From Gordoniibacillus kamchatkensis (GTDB lineage: Bacteria; Bacillota; Bacilli; Paenibacillales; NBRC-103111): a stretch of 64,000 bases of DNA. Below are positions 9,141 to 17,813 of the stretch, one piece after another (the first letter of the stretch is position 1; each line of letters begins with the position of its first letter). A model generated the notes under the pieces. The model worked only from the letters and a program-made list of their open reading frames with translations. It did not search any database and was not told the origin of the DNA. The stretch is from NCBI RefSeq assembly GCF_000829455.1, contig NZ_JXAK01000008.1, forward strand, positions 62,001-126,000, in the 5' to 3' direction. The position numbers were made by a program, and so were the translations under genes.

Positions 9141-9773
9141 TCATGGCCGGCGATCGAAAGCGAGACGAACGGCAAGCCCGCTCAGGATGGTTGCCATGAG
9201 CCAGCGCTGCACTTTGAGCCACGTTGGCCGCGTGCCGAACCATGAGGCAACTTTGCTGGCGGCAAGCACGATGAGGAAATTGACCGTAAAGCTGACGAGC
9301 AATTGGGTGAACCCTAGAACTGCGCCTTGCTGGAGCAGCGACCCGCGCGCGGGATTTTCAAACTGCGGCAGCAGGGATACGTACAAGACGGCAATTTTCG
9401 GATTCAGCAAGCTTGTCATGAACCCCATGAGAAACAGCTTGCGCGGCCGTTCCACGGGCAAGGTTTGAGGCTCGAAAACAGACGCGCCGCCGGGTTTGAC
9501 CGCTTTCCAGGCGAGCCAAAGCAAATAGGCGGCGCCAGCCCATTTTACTGCCTCGTAAATATACGGGACGGCCAGGAAAAGAGCTGAAAGCCCAAGCATG
9601 GTCAAAACGATATAAACCAGGAAGCCCAGTACAATTCCGAATAAGGATATGACTCCGGCTAGCCGCCCTTGCGTGATGGAGCGGGATACCAGGTAAATCA
9701 TATTAGGACCGGGGGAACAAACCATTCCAAGCGAGACGAGCGCAAATGCCGTCCATGAGCCGATACTGATCAA
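9141..9773 (-). CDS. LysE/RhtB-family amino-acid or small-metabolite exporter
   Basis: 210-aa, about six-helix membrane protein with the N-terminal family motif SLGMVCSPGPNMIYLVSRSITQGR and the LNPKIAVLYVSLLPQF segment after helix 3. LysE/RhtB proteins export amino acids such as lysine, threonine or homoserine lactones by proton exchange; the substrate here is not predictable. The start is TTG 9773, chosen because AAAAGGAGGAACGGATA lies directly upstream. It is a single gene that shares a terminator region with the isomerase transcript upstream of it. Confidence 0.9.
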   Translation of the reverse strand: MISIGSWTAFALVSLGMVCSPGPNMIYLVSRSITQGRLAGVISLFGIVLGFLVYIVLTMLGLSALFLAVPYIYEAVKWAGAAYLLWLAWKAVKPGGASVFEPQTLPVERPRKLFLMGFMTSLLNPKIAVLYVSLLPQFENPARGSLLQQGAVLGFTQLLVSFTVNFLIVLAASKVASWFGTRPTWLKVQRWLMATILSGLAVRLAFDRRP

Positions 9774-9790
9774 TATCCGTTCCTCCTTTT

Positions 9791-9833
9791 AAAAAAGTGG
9801 AAGCCCCGCGTTTAAGGGGACTTCCACTTTTTT
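9791..9833. terminator. Bidirectional intrinsic terminator
   Basis: AAAAAAGTGGAAGCCCC...GGGGACTTCCACTTTTTT, a 16-bp almost perfect stem with A/T tails. It ends the minus-strand isomerase gene before LysE. Confidence 0.85.
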
Positions 9834-9847
9834 GACATACGATAGTA

Positions 9848-10816
9848 CTAGACCCACCACATTTCGCCGACCGGTTCTTTAATGAGCACTTGTTGGAGGT
9901 TTTGCACCGCTCTGCTGAACCCTTCGTCGACGGACATGAGGCCGTCCTCATGCTCGATGGAGACGACGTAATCATAGCCGACCAGGCGCAGTGCGCTGAT
10001 GATGTCGGCCCAGGTCTTCACGTCGTGGCCGTAGCCGACGGAGCGGAACTGCCAAGCGCGGTCGAGCATCAGCGTGTACGACTGCATGTCGGTTACGCCG
10101 TGCTTGTTGACGTTAATCGGATCGATCGTCGTATCTTTCGCGTGGAAATGGTGAATCGCGCCGGCGCGGCCGAGAATGTGCACCGCTTGCACCGGATCGA
10201 TGCCTTGCCACCACATGTGGCTTGGGTCGAGGTTGGCGCCGATCACTTCGCCGACGGCGTCGCGCAGACGCAGCAACGTTGCCGGCGTATGTACCGAGAA
10301 GCCGCCGTGCAGCTCGAGGCCGATCTTGATGCCGCGGTCCTCGGCGAATTTGCCGGTTTCTTTCCAGTACGGGATCACTTTGTTTTCCCATTGCCAAGCG
10401 AGAATTTCCTGGTAGTCGTTTGGCCAAGGCGCCACCGGCCAGTTCGGATACTTGGCGTCCTCGTGGTCGCCCGGGCAGCCGGAGAAGCCGACAACGACCG
10501 GTACCTCAAGGCGCTGCGCCAGTTCGACCGTTTTGATGAAATCGTCGTGGAAGCTTTTGGCGATCTGTTTTTGCGGGTGGAGCGGGTTGCCGTGGCAGCT
10601 GAGCGCACTGATCGTAAGGCCGCGGGAATCAAACGCTTTCTTGAACGCCTTCAGCCTGCCTTCGTCGGCGAGCAGCTCATCCGGTTTGCAGTGCGCGTTG
10701 CCGGGGTAGCCGCCGGTGCCGATCTCGACCGCTTCGAGCCCTTTGGCTGCGATGTAGTCGAGCGCCTCCTCGAGCGGCTTCTGAGCGAACAAAACAGCAA
10801 ATACGCCTAACTTCAT
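9848..10816 (-). CDS. TIM-barrel sugar phosphate isomerase/epimerase (AP endonuclease 2-like)
   Basis: 322-aa xylose-isomerase-like TIM barrel. It opens MKLGVFAVLFAQKPLEEALDYIAAKGLEAVEIGTGG, followed by SCHGNPLHP, the metal-site motifs IGLELHGGF, GANLDPSHMWWQGIDP, HFHAKDT and the terminal VSIEHED. These Glu/Asp/His residues bind the divalent metal that catalyses 1,2-enediol isomerisation or epimerisation. The precise sugar is unknown; inositol or ketose metabolism is usual for this family. Start ATG 10816 follows CTGGAGGTGTCATT. Confidence 0.9.
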   Translation of the reverse strand: MKLGVFAVLFAQKPLEEALDYIAAKGLEAVEIGTGGYPGNAHCKPDELLADEGRLKAFKKAFDSRGLTISALSCHGNPLHPQKQIAKSFHDDFIKTVELAQRLEVPVVVGFSGCPGDHEDAKYPNWPVAPWPNDYQEILAWQWENKVIPYWKETGKFAEDRGIKIGLELHGGFSVHTPATLLRLRDAVGEVIGANLDPSHMWWQGIDPVQAVHILGRAGAIHHFHAKDTTIDPINVNKHGVTDMQSYTLMLDRAWQFRSVGYGHDVKTWADIISALRLVGYDYVVSIEHEDGLMSVDEGFSRAVQNLQQVLIKEPVGEMWWV

Positions 10817-10889
10817 AATGACACCTCCAGCGAAATTGGACATGGTAAATGGCTATGCCTGACGTCCCTGATTATACCATTTTGCCTAA

Positions 10890-12050
10890 TTAAAATGAAG
10901 GCAGACGCAGCAGCCCCTCATAAATACGAAGCACCGTGTGCGTGTCGCCGCTGTAGACGACGACGCCGAACATGACGAGCAGCTGCGTCAAGGCGACGCG
11001 GTACCAAAAATAAGCTTTGGACACTTTTTTCTTGTTGACGGTCGACCAGTCGAAATACGACTCGATCGCGATGACGATGCCGTGGTACAACCCGTACAGC
11101 ACATATAGCCACGTGAAGCCGTGCCACAAGCCCATCAGCAGCATAATGAGCAGCGACAGGCCGGCGGCCGTCAGGCGGGTCGGCGTTTTGCGGCTGAAGA
11201 AAATGAAAATGTGGTCGCGGAACCAGTCCCCGAGCGTAGCGTGCCAATTGCGCCAAAACTGCGTCAGCGACGGCGACGTGAACGGCTTTTTGAAGTTTTC
11301 CGGGATCGTGTAGCCGAGCAGCCGCCCGAAGCCGATCGCGATATCCGAATAGCCGGAGAAGTCGATGTAAATCCACAAGTAGAACCAGGCCATCAAAAAC
11401 AGCGTCTCATGCGTATGCAGCGGTCCGGGCCGGTCAAGCACCAGGTGGAACGTGTAGCTCATCCCGGGGATGAGCACCATTTTCTTGAATAGGCCCAGGA
11501 TGATGCGCTTGACGCAGTCTTCGAAGAGAGGAGCGTCCACGCGGTACGGCTGCTTCGTATCGGCGATGAAGTCGCGGAACTTCAAAATCGGCCCGGACGT
11601 GAACGTCGGCACGAACAGGAGATAGTTGATGTAATCGAGCGGCTTCGCTTCGCCGTCGCGTTTCAGGAAGTAAGCGAAGTACAGCGCGTCGATTACCTTG
11701 AGCACGGTATAGATGAGGCCTAGCGTAATGACGACGTCGAACAGCGGCGACTGCAGCGCGCCCATGCCGTAGAAGCGCAACATGCTGACAGCGGCGACGT
11801 TGGCGGCGATCGCGCCGATGAACGCGGTGCGCCGGTACCGGGTCAAGCGGCAGAGCGCCAGGAAGGCGACGTAATTCAGCGCCACGTAGGCGAGATTGAA
11901 CACGAACAGCTTCTTGCTGTACAGCAGCAGGAAGCCGAGGTTGAACACAAGCAGCAAGTAGCGTTTGTTGTGTGGCCAGCGCCGGGTCAGCATCAGCGCG
12001 GCGATCATGCCGGCGAGGCCGACGATGGCATTCATGTGCAGGTAGAACAT
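10890..12050 (-). CDS. MBOAT-family O-acyltransferase (DltB/AlgI-like)
   Basis: About 386-aa polytopic membrane protein with about ten helices. The MBOAT core is clear: KPLDYINYLLFVPTFTSGPI, DFSGYSDIAIGFGRLLGY, FWRNWHATLGDWFRDHIFI and the catalytic His in LMGLWHGFTWLYVLYGLYHG. Such proteins move acyl groups across the membrane onto wall or exopolysaccharides (DltB, AlgI, PatA). The partner genes (DltA/C/D or AlgJ/X-like) are absent here, so the acceptor is unknown. I prefer ATG 12050 because GGAGGACTTTCAAAGC lies before it; ATG 12068 is also possible. Confidence 0.9.
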   Translation of the reverse strand: MFYLHMNAIVGLAGMIAALMLTRRWPHNKRYLLLVFNLGFLLLYSKKLFVFNLAYVALNYVAFLALCRLTRYRRTAFIGAIAANVAAVSMLRFYGMGALQSPLFDVVITLGLIYTVLKVIDALYFAYFLKRDGEAKPLDYINYLLFVPTFTSGPILKFRDFIADTKQPYRVDAPLFEDCVKRIILGLFKKMVLIPGMSYTFHLVLDRPGPLHTHETLFLMAWFYLWIYIDFSGYSDIAIGFGRLLGYTIPENFKKPFTSPSLTQFWRNWHATLGDWFRDHIFIFFSRKTPTRLTAAGLSLLIMLLMGLWHGFTWLYVLYGLYHGIVIAIESYFDWSTVNKKKVSKAYFWYRVALTQLLVMFGVVVYSGDTHTVLRIYEGLLRLPSF

Positions 12051-12080
12051 GCTTTGAAAGTCCTCCATGCCGGCGTCGGC

Positions 12081-12480
12081 CGGCAGTATTTCGGGCGCGG
12101 CCCCGGGCCCCGGGCACGGCGGTGCCGTGCGGGGCAGCCCGCCCGAGCTGGTGCGGCGGTGCGGCGGTGCTGGGTGGGGTGGCCCGGCGGCTAGCCGGTG
12201 AGGCGGCGCGAACGCAGGGCAGCCTGGCCGCCAGCCGGCGGGGCGCTGCGTAAGGTGGCCCAGTGCTAGCCGGTGCGGCGGTACAATGGCGCGATGGAAA
12301 GGCGTCCCACGGTACGGTACGCGGCAGTGCGTCAGTGAGATAGCAGGATAAGCGGCATACTTCCACGCGGGAAAAAAGTCCCCTTGTCAGGCGCCGGGAC
12401 CCTCGCTTTTCCTGTTCGCGCGGCGTATGCGCGGGCAAGGCGGCGCACATGCTACAGACGAGCAGGGCAATACCAATTTG
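12081..12480. other. 400-bp very GC-rich intergenic region with degenerate short repeats
   Basis: No gene seen. The segment 12090-12290 is dominated by GGTGCGGCGG / CTAGCCGGTG-like units (for example near 12190, 12235 and 12270), unlike any flank. The strands contain long spurious open frames caused by the GC bias. Promoters of the diverging MBOAT and YtxH-like genes should lie at its edges. Confidence 0.6.
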
Positions 12481-12496
12481 AGTGGAGGAGTTAGCG

Positions 12497-12949
12497 ATGA
12501 GAATCGGCGCGTTTGTGCTGGGCGGTTTGGTCGGTGCAGCGGCAGTCATTTATTTGAGCGATAAAAAGAACCGTTCCATGATGCTGAATATGTTTTCGTC
12601 CCCGGCCGACTCGCTCGGCAAAATGTTTGGCAAGCCGGCGGGCAAAGCCGCCGATACCGTCATGAACATGCTCGAGTTCGGCACCGGCATGGGCAAGTCC
12701 AGAGCCGGAGCAAGCACGGCGGGTGCGGCATCCGGCGCGGGCGGTTCTGCGAATGCGCAGGGCACAACGGGAGCAGCCGGAAGAACCGGCGCTGCCGCCA
12801 CTGGGACTGCCGGCGCGAACACGGCTGCGGCATCCGGCCAGGACAGTCTGGCCCAGGTGGAGAAAATCGTGAACGCGGATCCGGAGCTAAAACGCACAGT
12901 GAACGAAATTTTGACGGACAGCGGCAAAGCAGGAGCCCAGCTGCAATAA
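12497..12949 (+). CDS. YtxH-like membrane-anchored low-complexity protein
   Basis: 150 aa. The N-terminus MRIGAFVLGGLVGAAAVIYLSDKK is a glycine-zipper membrane anchor followed by a basic stop-transfer, as in YtxH-type general-stress proteins. Residues about 70-120 are an Ala/Gly/Thr-rich linker, and the C-terminus (DSLAQVEKIVNADPELKRTVNEIL) is predicted helical. Start ATG 12497 follows GTGGAGGAGTTAGCG. Function unknown; the family label is tentative. Confidence 0.75.
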   Translation: MRIGAFVLGGLVGAAAVIYLSDKKNRSMMLNMFSSPADSLGKMFGKPAGKAADTVMNMLEFGTGMGKSRAGASTAGAASGAGGSANAQGTTGAAGRTGAAATGTAGANTAAASGQDSLAQVEKIVNADPELKRTVNEILTDSGKAGAQLQ

Positions 12950-12964
12950 CAGCCGTCCGGCCGC

Positions 12965-12995
12965 AAACCAGAGGCCTAGCGCTTCTGGTTTTTTT
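12965..12995 (+). terminator. Intrinsic terminator
   Basis: AAACCAGA...TCTGGTTT stem followed by Ts, 15 bp after the YtxH-like stop codon. Confidence 0.8.
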
Positions 12996-13137
12996 GCGTG
13001 CATTATGATGAATTTAGTGATAACATAGAGGAAAGGCTAAGCATCCATACAAGCCTGCGCCCCAGTGGGATACACCTTTTCATTTCTCCCATCATACCTT
13101 GTAAGTTAAGAGGTGTCATGTAAAGGAGGATCCTATC

Positions 13138-13742
13138 ATGAAGATTGAACGTTTAAGCCAGGATAAGATAAGGATTTTCCTTACCTTCGACGATTTGACG
13201 GAGCGTGGCATCCAGAAGGACGACATGTGGCGGGAAATTCCGAAAGTCCACGAGCTGTTTAGCGAAATGATGGACCAGGCGTATTCCGAGCTTGGCTTCG
13301 ATCCGTCAGGCCCGCTTGCCGTCGAAGTGTTCGCTCTCCCGGCGCAAGGCATGGTCGTTATCGTCACCCGCGGCAAAATGGATCTGCAGTCGTACAGCCA
13401 CGACGCTACGAGGACGAAGCCGAAGAGATGTACGAAATGGAAGTGACGATGGAGCAAAGCGACGAAATCGCCTACGCTTTCAGCGACTTCGAAGATTTGC
13501 TGCGCGTCGCCAAAATCGTTAACCCGCTGCTGATCGATGGCGGTACGTTGTATTCGTATAAGGGCCGGTACATTTTGCGGCTGGAGCCGATCGACATGGA
13601 AGAGCAGCGCTATCAGGCGCTCATCGCCGTGCTGTCGGAGTACGGGGAAGCGACTTCCGTCACCGACGCTGTACTGGACGAATATGGCAACAAAATTATT
13701 GCCGACGACGCCGTCAAGGTGCTTTGCCGGTATTTCACATAA
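13138..13742 (+). CDS. mecA: MecA/YpbH-family adaptor protein, frame broken by a 1-nt deletion
   Basis: Adaptor that delivers substrates to the ClpC protease; MecA restrains competence, YpbH influences sporulation. The N-terminal domain is MKIERLSQDKIRIFLTFDDLTERGI...; the C-terminal ClpC-binding domain is EIAYAFSDFEDLLRVAK...LLIDGGTLYSYKGRYILRL...DEYGNKIIADDAVKVL. The two halves are in different frames: frame 1 runs off after DLQSYSH (about 13400) and frame 3 resumes at YEDEAEEMYEMEVTM. One missing base near 13398-13404 restores a single protein of about 201 aa. Position just upstream of gudB matches B. subtilis ypbH. Start follows AAAGGAGGATCCTATC. Confidence 0.85.
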
Positions 13743-13780
13743 AAGGCGCAGGCTCGGCGTCGGATAGGCCCGGGCTTTAC

Positions 13781-13830
13781 AAAAGAAGCATCTGCAAAAA
13801 CGTCACGTTTTTGAAGGATGCTTTCTTTTT
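13781..13830 (+). terminator. Intrinsic terminator
   Basis: AAAGAAGCATC...GGATGCTTTCTTTTT outer stem with an inner CAAAAACGT/ACGTTTTTG stem; follows the MecA-type gene. Confidence 0.75.
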
Positions 13831-13942
13831 GCTGTGTCCGAACTTGGCCGGGGCGCGAGCATAGAAACCGGCGCGCAAGCACACGCTAAAAAAACCTAAT
13901 GCGTCCGGTAGTTGTTCCGATTAATTCCACGAGGTGGTCCTT

Positions 13943-15196
13943 TTGGCTAATCCAGTTGAAAATGTTAACGTGCTGCACGCCACGCAAGTTGTGATCGAAG
14001 AAGCGCTCAAGCGCCTCGGCTTTTCCGAAGAAATGTACGAGCTGCTGAAAGAGCCGCTGCGGCTGCTGACCGTTCGGATCCCGGTGCGGATGGACGACGG
14101 CAAGGTGAAAGTGTTCACCGGCTACCGGGCGCAGCATAACGATGCGGTCGGACCGACGAAGGGCGGCGTTCGCTTCCATCCGGACGTGAACGAAGACGAA
14201 GTGAAGGCTTTATCCATGTGGATGAGCATCAAATGCGGCATCGTGGATCTTCCGTACGGCGGCGGCAAAGGCGGGATTATTTGCGATCCGCGGCAAATGT
14301 CGTTCCGCGAGCTGGAGCGGCTGAGCCGCGGCTACGTCCGCGCCATTTCGCAGCTCGTGGGGCCGACGAAAGACATTCCGGCGCCGGACGTCATGACCAA
14401 CTCGCAAATTATGGCGTGGATGATGGACGAGTACAGCCGCATTCGCGAATTCGACGCGCCCGGCTTCATTACCGGCAAGCCGCTCGTGCTCGGCGGCTCG
14501 CACGGGCGCGAGACGGCTACGGCCAAAGGCGTGACGATTGCGATCAATAAGGCGTTGGAGAAGCAAGGCATCCCCCTGGAAGGGGCGAAAGTGGTCATTC
14601 AAGGGTTCGGCAATGCCGGCAGCTACTTGTCCAAATTCATGCATGAGAGCGGCGCCAAAGTGGTCGGCATTTCCGACGTTCACGGCGGATTGTACGACCC
14701 GGACGGGCTCGATATCGAATATTTGCTCGACCGCCGCGATTCGTTCGGCGCTGTCACGAATTTGTTCCAGAACCGGCTGCCCGGCAAGGAGATTCTCGAG
14801 CAGGAATGCGATATTCTCGTGCCGGCGGCGGTTGAGAACCAAATCACAAGCGAAAACGCCGGCCGCATCCGCGCCAAAATTATCGTCGAAGCGGCGAACG
14901 GCCCGACGACGCTGGAAGCTACGAAAATATTGACGGAGCGCGGCGTGTTCCTCGTTCCGGACGTACTCGCCAACGCCGGCGGAGTCGTCGTCTCTTATTT
15001 CGAATGGGTGCAAAACAACCAGGGCTATTACTGGACGGAAGACGAAGTTCATGCCAAGCTGCAAGATGTCATGGAAATGGCGTTCGAGAACGTCTATAAT
15101 GTTCATATTACCCGAAGCGTCGACATGCGCCTGGCGGCTTATATGATCGGCGTGCGCAAAATGGCGGAAGCCGCCCGTTTCCGCGGCTGGGTGTAA
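13943..15196 (+). CDS. gudB: NAD-dependent glutamate dehydrogenase
   Basis: About 417-aa hexameric dehydrogenase that deaminates glutamate to 2-oxoglutarate and ammonia. Visible are the substrate-binding [12 protein letters not shown] with the catalytic lysine region [14 protein letters not shown], the [26 protein letters not shown] loop, and the Rossmann motif [13 protein letters not shown] (about residue 215). The C-terminus [22 protein letters not shown] matches RocG/GudB. TTG 13943 fits the GAGGTGG site best; a GTG at 13934 overlaps that site. No GudB-style inactivating tandem duplication is visible in the active-site region. Followed by prsW, as in B. subtilis. Confidence 0.95.
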   Translation: MANPVENVNVLHATQVVIEEALKRLGFSEEMYELLKEPLRLLTVRIPVRMDDGKVKVFTGYRAQHNDAVGPTKGGVRFHPDVNEDEVKALSMWMSIKCGIVDLPYGGGKGGIICDPRQMSFRELERLSRGYVRAISQLVGPTKDIPAPDVMTNSQIMAWMMDEYSRIREFDAPGFITGKPLVLGGSHGRETATAKGVTIAINKALEKQGIPLEGAKVVIQGFGNAGSYLSKFMHESGAKVVGISDVHGGLYDPDGLDIEYLLDRRDSFGAVTNLFQNRLPGKEILEQECDILVPAAVENQITSENAGRIRAKIIVEAANGPTTLEATKILTERGVFLVPDVLANAGGVVVSYFEWVQNNQGYYWTEDEVHAKLQDVMEMAFENVYNVHITRSVDMRLAAYMIGVRKMAEAARFRGWV

Positions 15197-15251
15197 TTAT
15201 TTTTGGTTTCGTGGACGCCGATAAAACTACGGAAAGATGTTGGGAGGGCTC

Positions 15252-15941
15252 ATGTTGACGATTGTACCTGTGTTGATGGCCGCCATCGCGCCGGGCATCG
15301 CTCTGCTCTCCTATTTTTATTTGAAAGACAAGTATGAGACGGAGCCGATTCATCTGGTGGCCAAAATGTTTTTGCTCGGCATGCTGCTCGTCTTGCCGGC
15401 GATGGTCATCCAGCACGGCGTCGGCTACGAATTCGGCAACGGAAACTTCGTGCTTTCGTTCGTCTCTTCGGCCGGGCTGGAGGAGAGCTTGAAATGGTTC
15501 GTGCTCGTCCAGCTCATTTACCGCCACGCTTCGTTCGACGAGCCGTACGACGGCATCGTGTACGCAACCGCCGTCAGCCTCGGCTTCGCCACGCTGGAGA
15601 ACGTATTTTACGCTTTCCTCGGCTTGCCCTCGTTCGCCGCTTTGCTGTACCGCGCGTTCTTGCCCGTATCCGGGCACGCGCTGTTCGGGGTGATGATGGG
15701 CTACTATCTCGGCAAAGCCAAGTTCAAGCCGGAAAAAGCGGGCTTGTATTTGACGCTTTCGCTTGCGCTGCCGATCGTTTGGCACGGCGTGTTCGACTAC
15801 ATTTTGCTGCTGTCGAACTGGATATGGCTGATGGTTCCGCTCATGGGGTATTTGTGGATCCGCTCGCTCGGGCGCATATCCCGGGCCAACGATCGCTCGC
15901 CTCTGCGCGCTCTCGGTTCCGAAGAAGAGATTAAAGCGTAA
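15252..15941 (+). CDS. prsW: PrsW-type intramembrane metalloprotease
   Basis: 229-aa, about seven-helix glutamic-type membrane protease of the CPBP/PrsW group. In B. subtilis it makes the first cut in anti-sigma factor RsiW, releasing sigma-W after envelope stress. Motifs are EESLKWFVL (EExxK, about residue 75), FDEPYDGIVYATAVSLGFATLEN, and the His motifs PVSGHALFGVMMGYY and VWHGVFDYIL. Start ATG 15252 follows GGGAGGGCTC. It sits between gudB and the ypeB region as in B. subtilis, but sleB, normally next, is absent. Confidence 0.93.
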   Translation: MLTIVPVLMAAIAPGIALLSYFYLKDKYETEPIHLVAKMFLLGMLLVLPAMVIQHGVGYEFGNGNFVLSFVSSAGLEESLKWFVLVQLIYRHASFDEPYDGIVYATAVSLGFATLENVFYAFLGLPSFAALLYRAFLPVSGHALFGVMMGYYLGKAKFKPEKAGLYLTLSLALPIVWHGVFDYILLLSNWIWLMVPLMGYLWIRSLGRISRANDRSPLRALGSEEEIKA

Positions 15942-15958
15942 AAGTTTTGTCCATACTA

Positions 15959-16021
15959 GGCGTTAAGCTGGCAGTGAGACGCCCTGCATATTGCTCGCCG
16001 TTACTCCCCCAGCTTAACGCC
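15959..16021. repeat. Palindrome-ended intergenic element, copy 2
   Basis: 63 bp bounded by GGCGTTAAGCTGG and CCAGCTTAACGCC (13-bp perfect terminal inverted repeat). The interior holds GTGAGACGCCCTGCATATTG and CTCGCCGTTACTCC. It is separated by 2 bp from copy 3 in the same orientation. Confidence 0.9.
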
Positions 16022-16023
16022 AT

Positions 16024-16086
16024 GGCGTTAAGCTGGCAGTGAGACGCCCTGCATATTGTTCGCTGTTACTCCTCCAGCTTAACGCT
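16024..16086. repeat. Palindrome-ended intergenic element, copy 3
   Basis: 63 bp, nearly identical to copy 2 (differences only in the 3' half and the last base), same orientation. The tandem arrangement makes a 128-bp double hairpin between prsW and the small Cys-rich gene. Confidence 0.9.
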
Positions 16087-16117
16087 TAATAGGCAGAAGA
16101 GCGACATGGAGGAGAGC

Positions 16118-16276
16118 ATGGACAGCAACCGGGTCAAAGTTACCATTCGCTGCAAGCAGTGCGGCGAACGGTTCATTCTCAAGGGTCGGCGCGACAAGGG
16201 ACGCATCGACACCGGCTTCAAGCAGTGCATTTGCAACAACGAGAACGATTTTGATATCGAAACCCAGGACTATTGA
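16118..16276 (+). CDS. Small CxxC-containing protein of unknown function
   Basis: 52-aa product with a good site (ATGGAGGAGAGC before ATG 16118). It contains CKQCGERF near residue 13 and a second Cys pair in FKQCICNNENDF near residue 37, so it could bind one zinc as a half zinc-ribbon. The C-terminus is acidic. It lies between prsW and ypeB, is closely followed by a terminator, and I know no function for it. Confidence 0.75.
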   Translation: MDSNRVKVTIRCKQCGERFILKGRRDKGRIDTGFKQCICNNENDFDIETQDY

Positions 16277-16278
16277 CG

Positions 16279-16317
16279 AAGAGGCCTTTCCGCATAGGCG
16301 CGGAGAGGCCTCTTTTT
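16279..16317 (+). terminator. Intrinsic terminator
   Basis: AGAGGCCT...AGGCCTCT stem with TTTTT tail, starting 3 bp after the small Cys-rich gene. Confidence 0.85.
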
Positions 16318-16409
16318 CGCGGGCGGACGGTGCTGCCGGTGCATAAACGCACTGCCTCGGGCAGAAACTACTGGCAAGCATGGCTGACGAAAGGAGACTC
16401 GACCGAAAC

Positions 16410-17777
16410 ATGTACAGCAGACTAAGCATGGTGCTGATGCCAATATTGGCTGTAGCGCTCATAGGCGCGGGTTATTGGGGGTATCAGGAGCACAGGGAAA
16501 AGAACGCGATATTGATCAAAGCGGAAAATCAGTATCAGCGGGCGTTCCACGACTTATCGTTCCATATCGACAAGCTGCAGACCGAGCTCGGGAACACGTT
16601 GACCGCGAGTTCGACGTCGCACGACGTATACCGGCGGGGCCTGGCCAACGTATGGCGGCTGACGAGCCAGGCGCAGAGCGAGATAAACCAGCTGCCGCTG
16701 ACGCTGATGCCGTTCAACCATACGGAACAGTTCCTTGCCAACCTGGCGAATTTCTCTTATCGCACCGCCGTCCGCGACATGACGAAGCAGCCGCTGTCCG
16801 AGCAGGAGATGACGACGCTGAGCCAGCTGTACACTCATGCGCAGGACATCCGCAATCAGCTGCGCGATACGCAAGGCAAAGTCATCGCCAACAATTTGCG
16901 CTGGATGGACGTGGAGACGGCGCTCGCGACACAGAAGGAGCCAAGGGACAACACGATCATCGACGGCTTCCAAACGGTGGACAAGAAGATCGGCAAATAT
17001 TCGGAAGTGAACTGGGGACCGACGGCGCTGGCTGTCCACGACGAGCATAAGCGCGTGCAAATGCTGGCCGGACGCCCGGAGACGCCGCCCGATGAAATCA
17101 AGAAAAAAGCGGCCCGATTCGTTCCGTATGTCGACCCGAACGCGATGCAAGTGACCGACAACGGAAAAGGGACCGATTTTCCGACGTATTCGGTTCGCGT
17201 TGCGCGCGGGAAAAACGCGGAAGACATTCATATGGACTTCACGAAGCAGGGCGGTCACCTGCTGGCGTTTGCCGCGCCGCGGACCGTAGCTTCCGCCCGG
17301 CTCGGAGTGCGGGAAGCCCGCGACATCGCCGCGCAATATTTGGACGAGCACGGGTATCCGAACATGAACGCCGTCAGCTACGACCGGTACGACCACGTGG
17401 CTACGATTACATTTGCGCGCCGCCAGAACGACGTGCTCGTCTATCCGGAGAAGGCGGCGGTGCGGGTCGCGCTCGATAACGGCGAAGTGCTCGGTCTCGT
17501 TGCTTCAGACTACGTCTTCGAGCATAAGGACAGGCAGATTGCAGCTCCGAAGCTCAGCGCGGAGGAAGCGAAGAAGACGCTCAATCCGAAGCTCGATGTC
17601 GCGAGCCAGTCGCTGGCTCTCATTCGCAACGAGCTCGATCAGGAAGTGCTCTGCCATGAATTCATCGGCAAGCTGAACGGCTCGACATACCGGATATTCA
17701 TCAACGCCGATAACGGAACGGAAGAGCGCATCGACACGGTGAAAGCGGAAGATCAGCAGGCGGAACAGAAAGCGTAG
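16410..17777 (+). CDS. ypeB: Spore germination protein YpeB
   Basis: 455-aa spore protein required for assembly and stability of the cortex-lytic enzyme SleB. N-terminal membrane anchor MYSRLSMVLMPILAVALIGAGYWGYQ, a long helical region (about 35-220), then PepSY-type repeats in the C-terminal half (for example SARLGVREARDIAAQYLDEHGYPNM). The C-terminus INADNGTEERIDTVK is characteristic. ATG 16410 follows CGAAAGGAGACTCGACCG. In B. subtilis it is the second gene of a sleB-ypeB operon; here the upstream neighbour is a 52-aa Cys protein and sleB is not in the window. Confidence 0.93.
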   Translation: MYSRLSMVLMPILAVALIGAGYWGYQEHREKNAILIKAENQYQRAFHDLSFHIDKLQTELGNTLTASSTSHDVYRRGLANVWRLTSQAQSEINQLPLTLMPFNHTEQFLANLANFSYRTAVRDMTKQPLSEQEMTTLSQLYTHAQDIRNQLRDTQGKVIANNLRWMDVETALATQKEPRDNTIIDGFQTVDKKIGKYSEVNWGPTALAVHDEHKRVQMLAGRPETPPDEIKKKAARFVPYVDPNAMQVTDNGKGTDFPTYSVRVARGKNAEDIHMDFTKQGGHLLAFAAPRTVASARLGVREARDIAAQYLDEHGYPNMNAVSYDRYDHVATITFARRQNDVLVYPEKAAVRVALDNGEVLGLVASDYVFEHKDRQIAAPKLSAEEAKKTLNPKLDVASQSLALIRNELDQEVLCHEFIGKLNGSTYRIFINADNGTEERIDTVKAEDQQAEQKA

Positions 17778-17785
17778 GCGGGCGG

Positions 17786-17813
17786 GCCGGCTTCCCGGGA
17801 GGAGCCGGCTTTT
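17786..17813 (+). terminator. Intrinsic terminator after ypeB
   Basis: GCCGGCT...AGCCGGC stem followed by TTTT, 10 bp after the ypeB stop. Confidence 0.7.

Noticed and set aside
13934-13943. GudB-type inactivating tandem duplication
   Set aside because: The active-site region [10 protein letters not shown]...GGGKGG has no 9-bp direct repeat, so the enzyme should be active.
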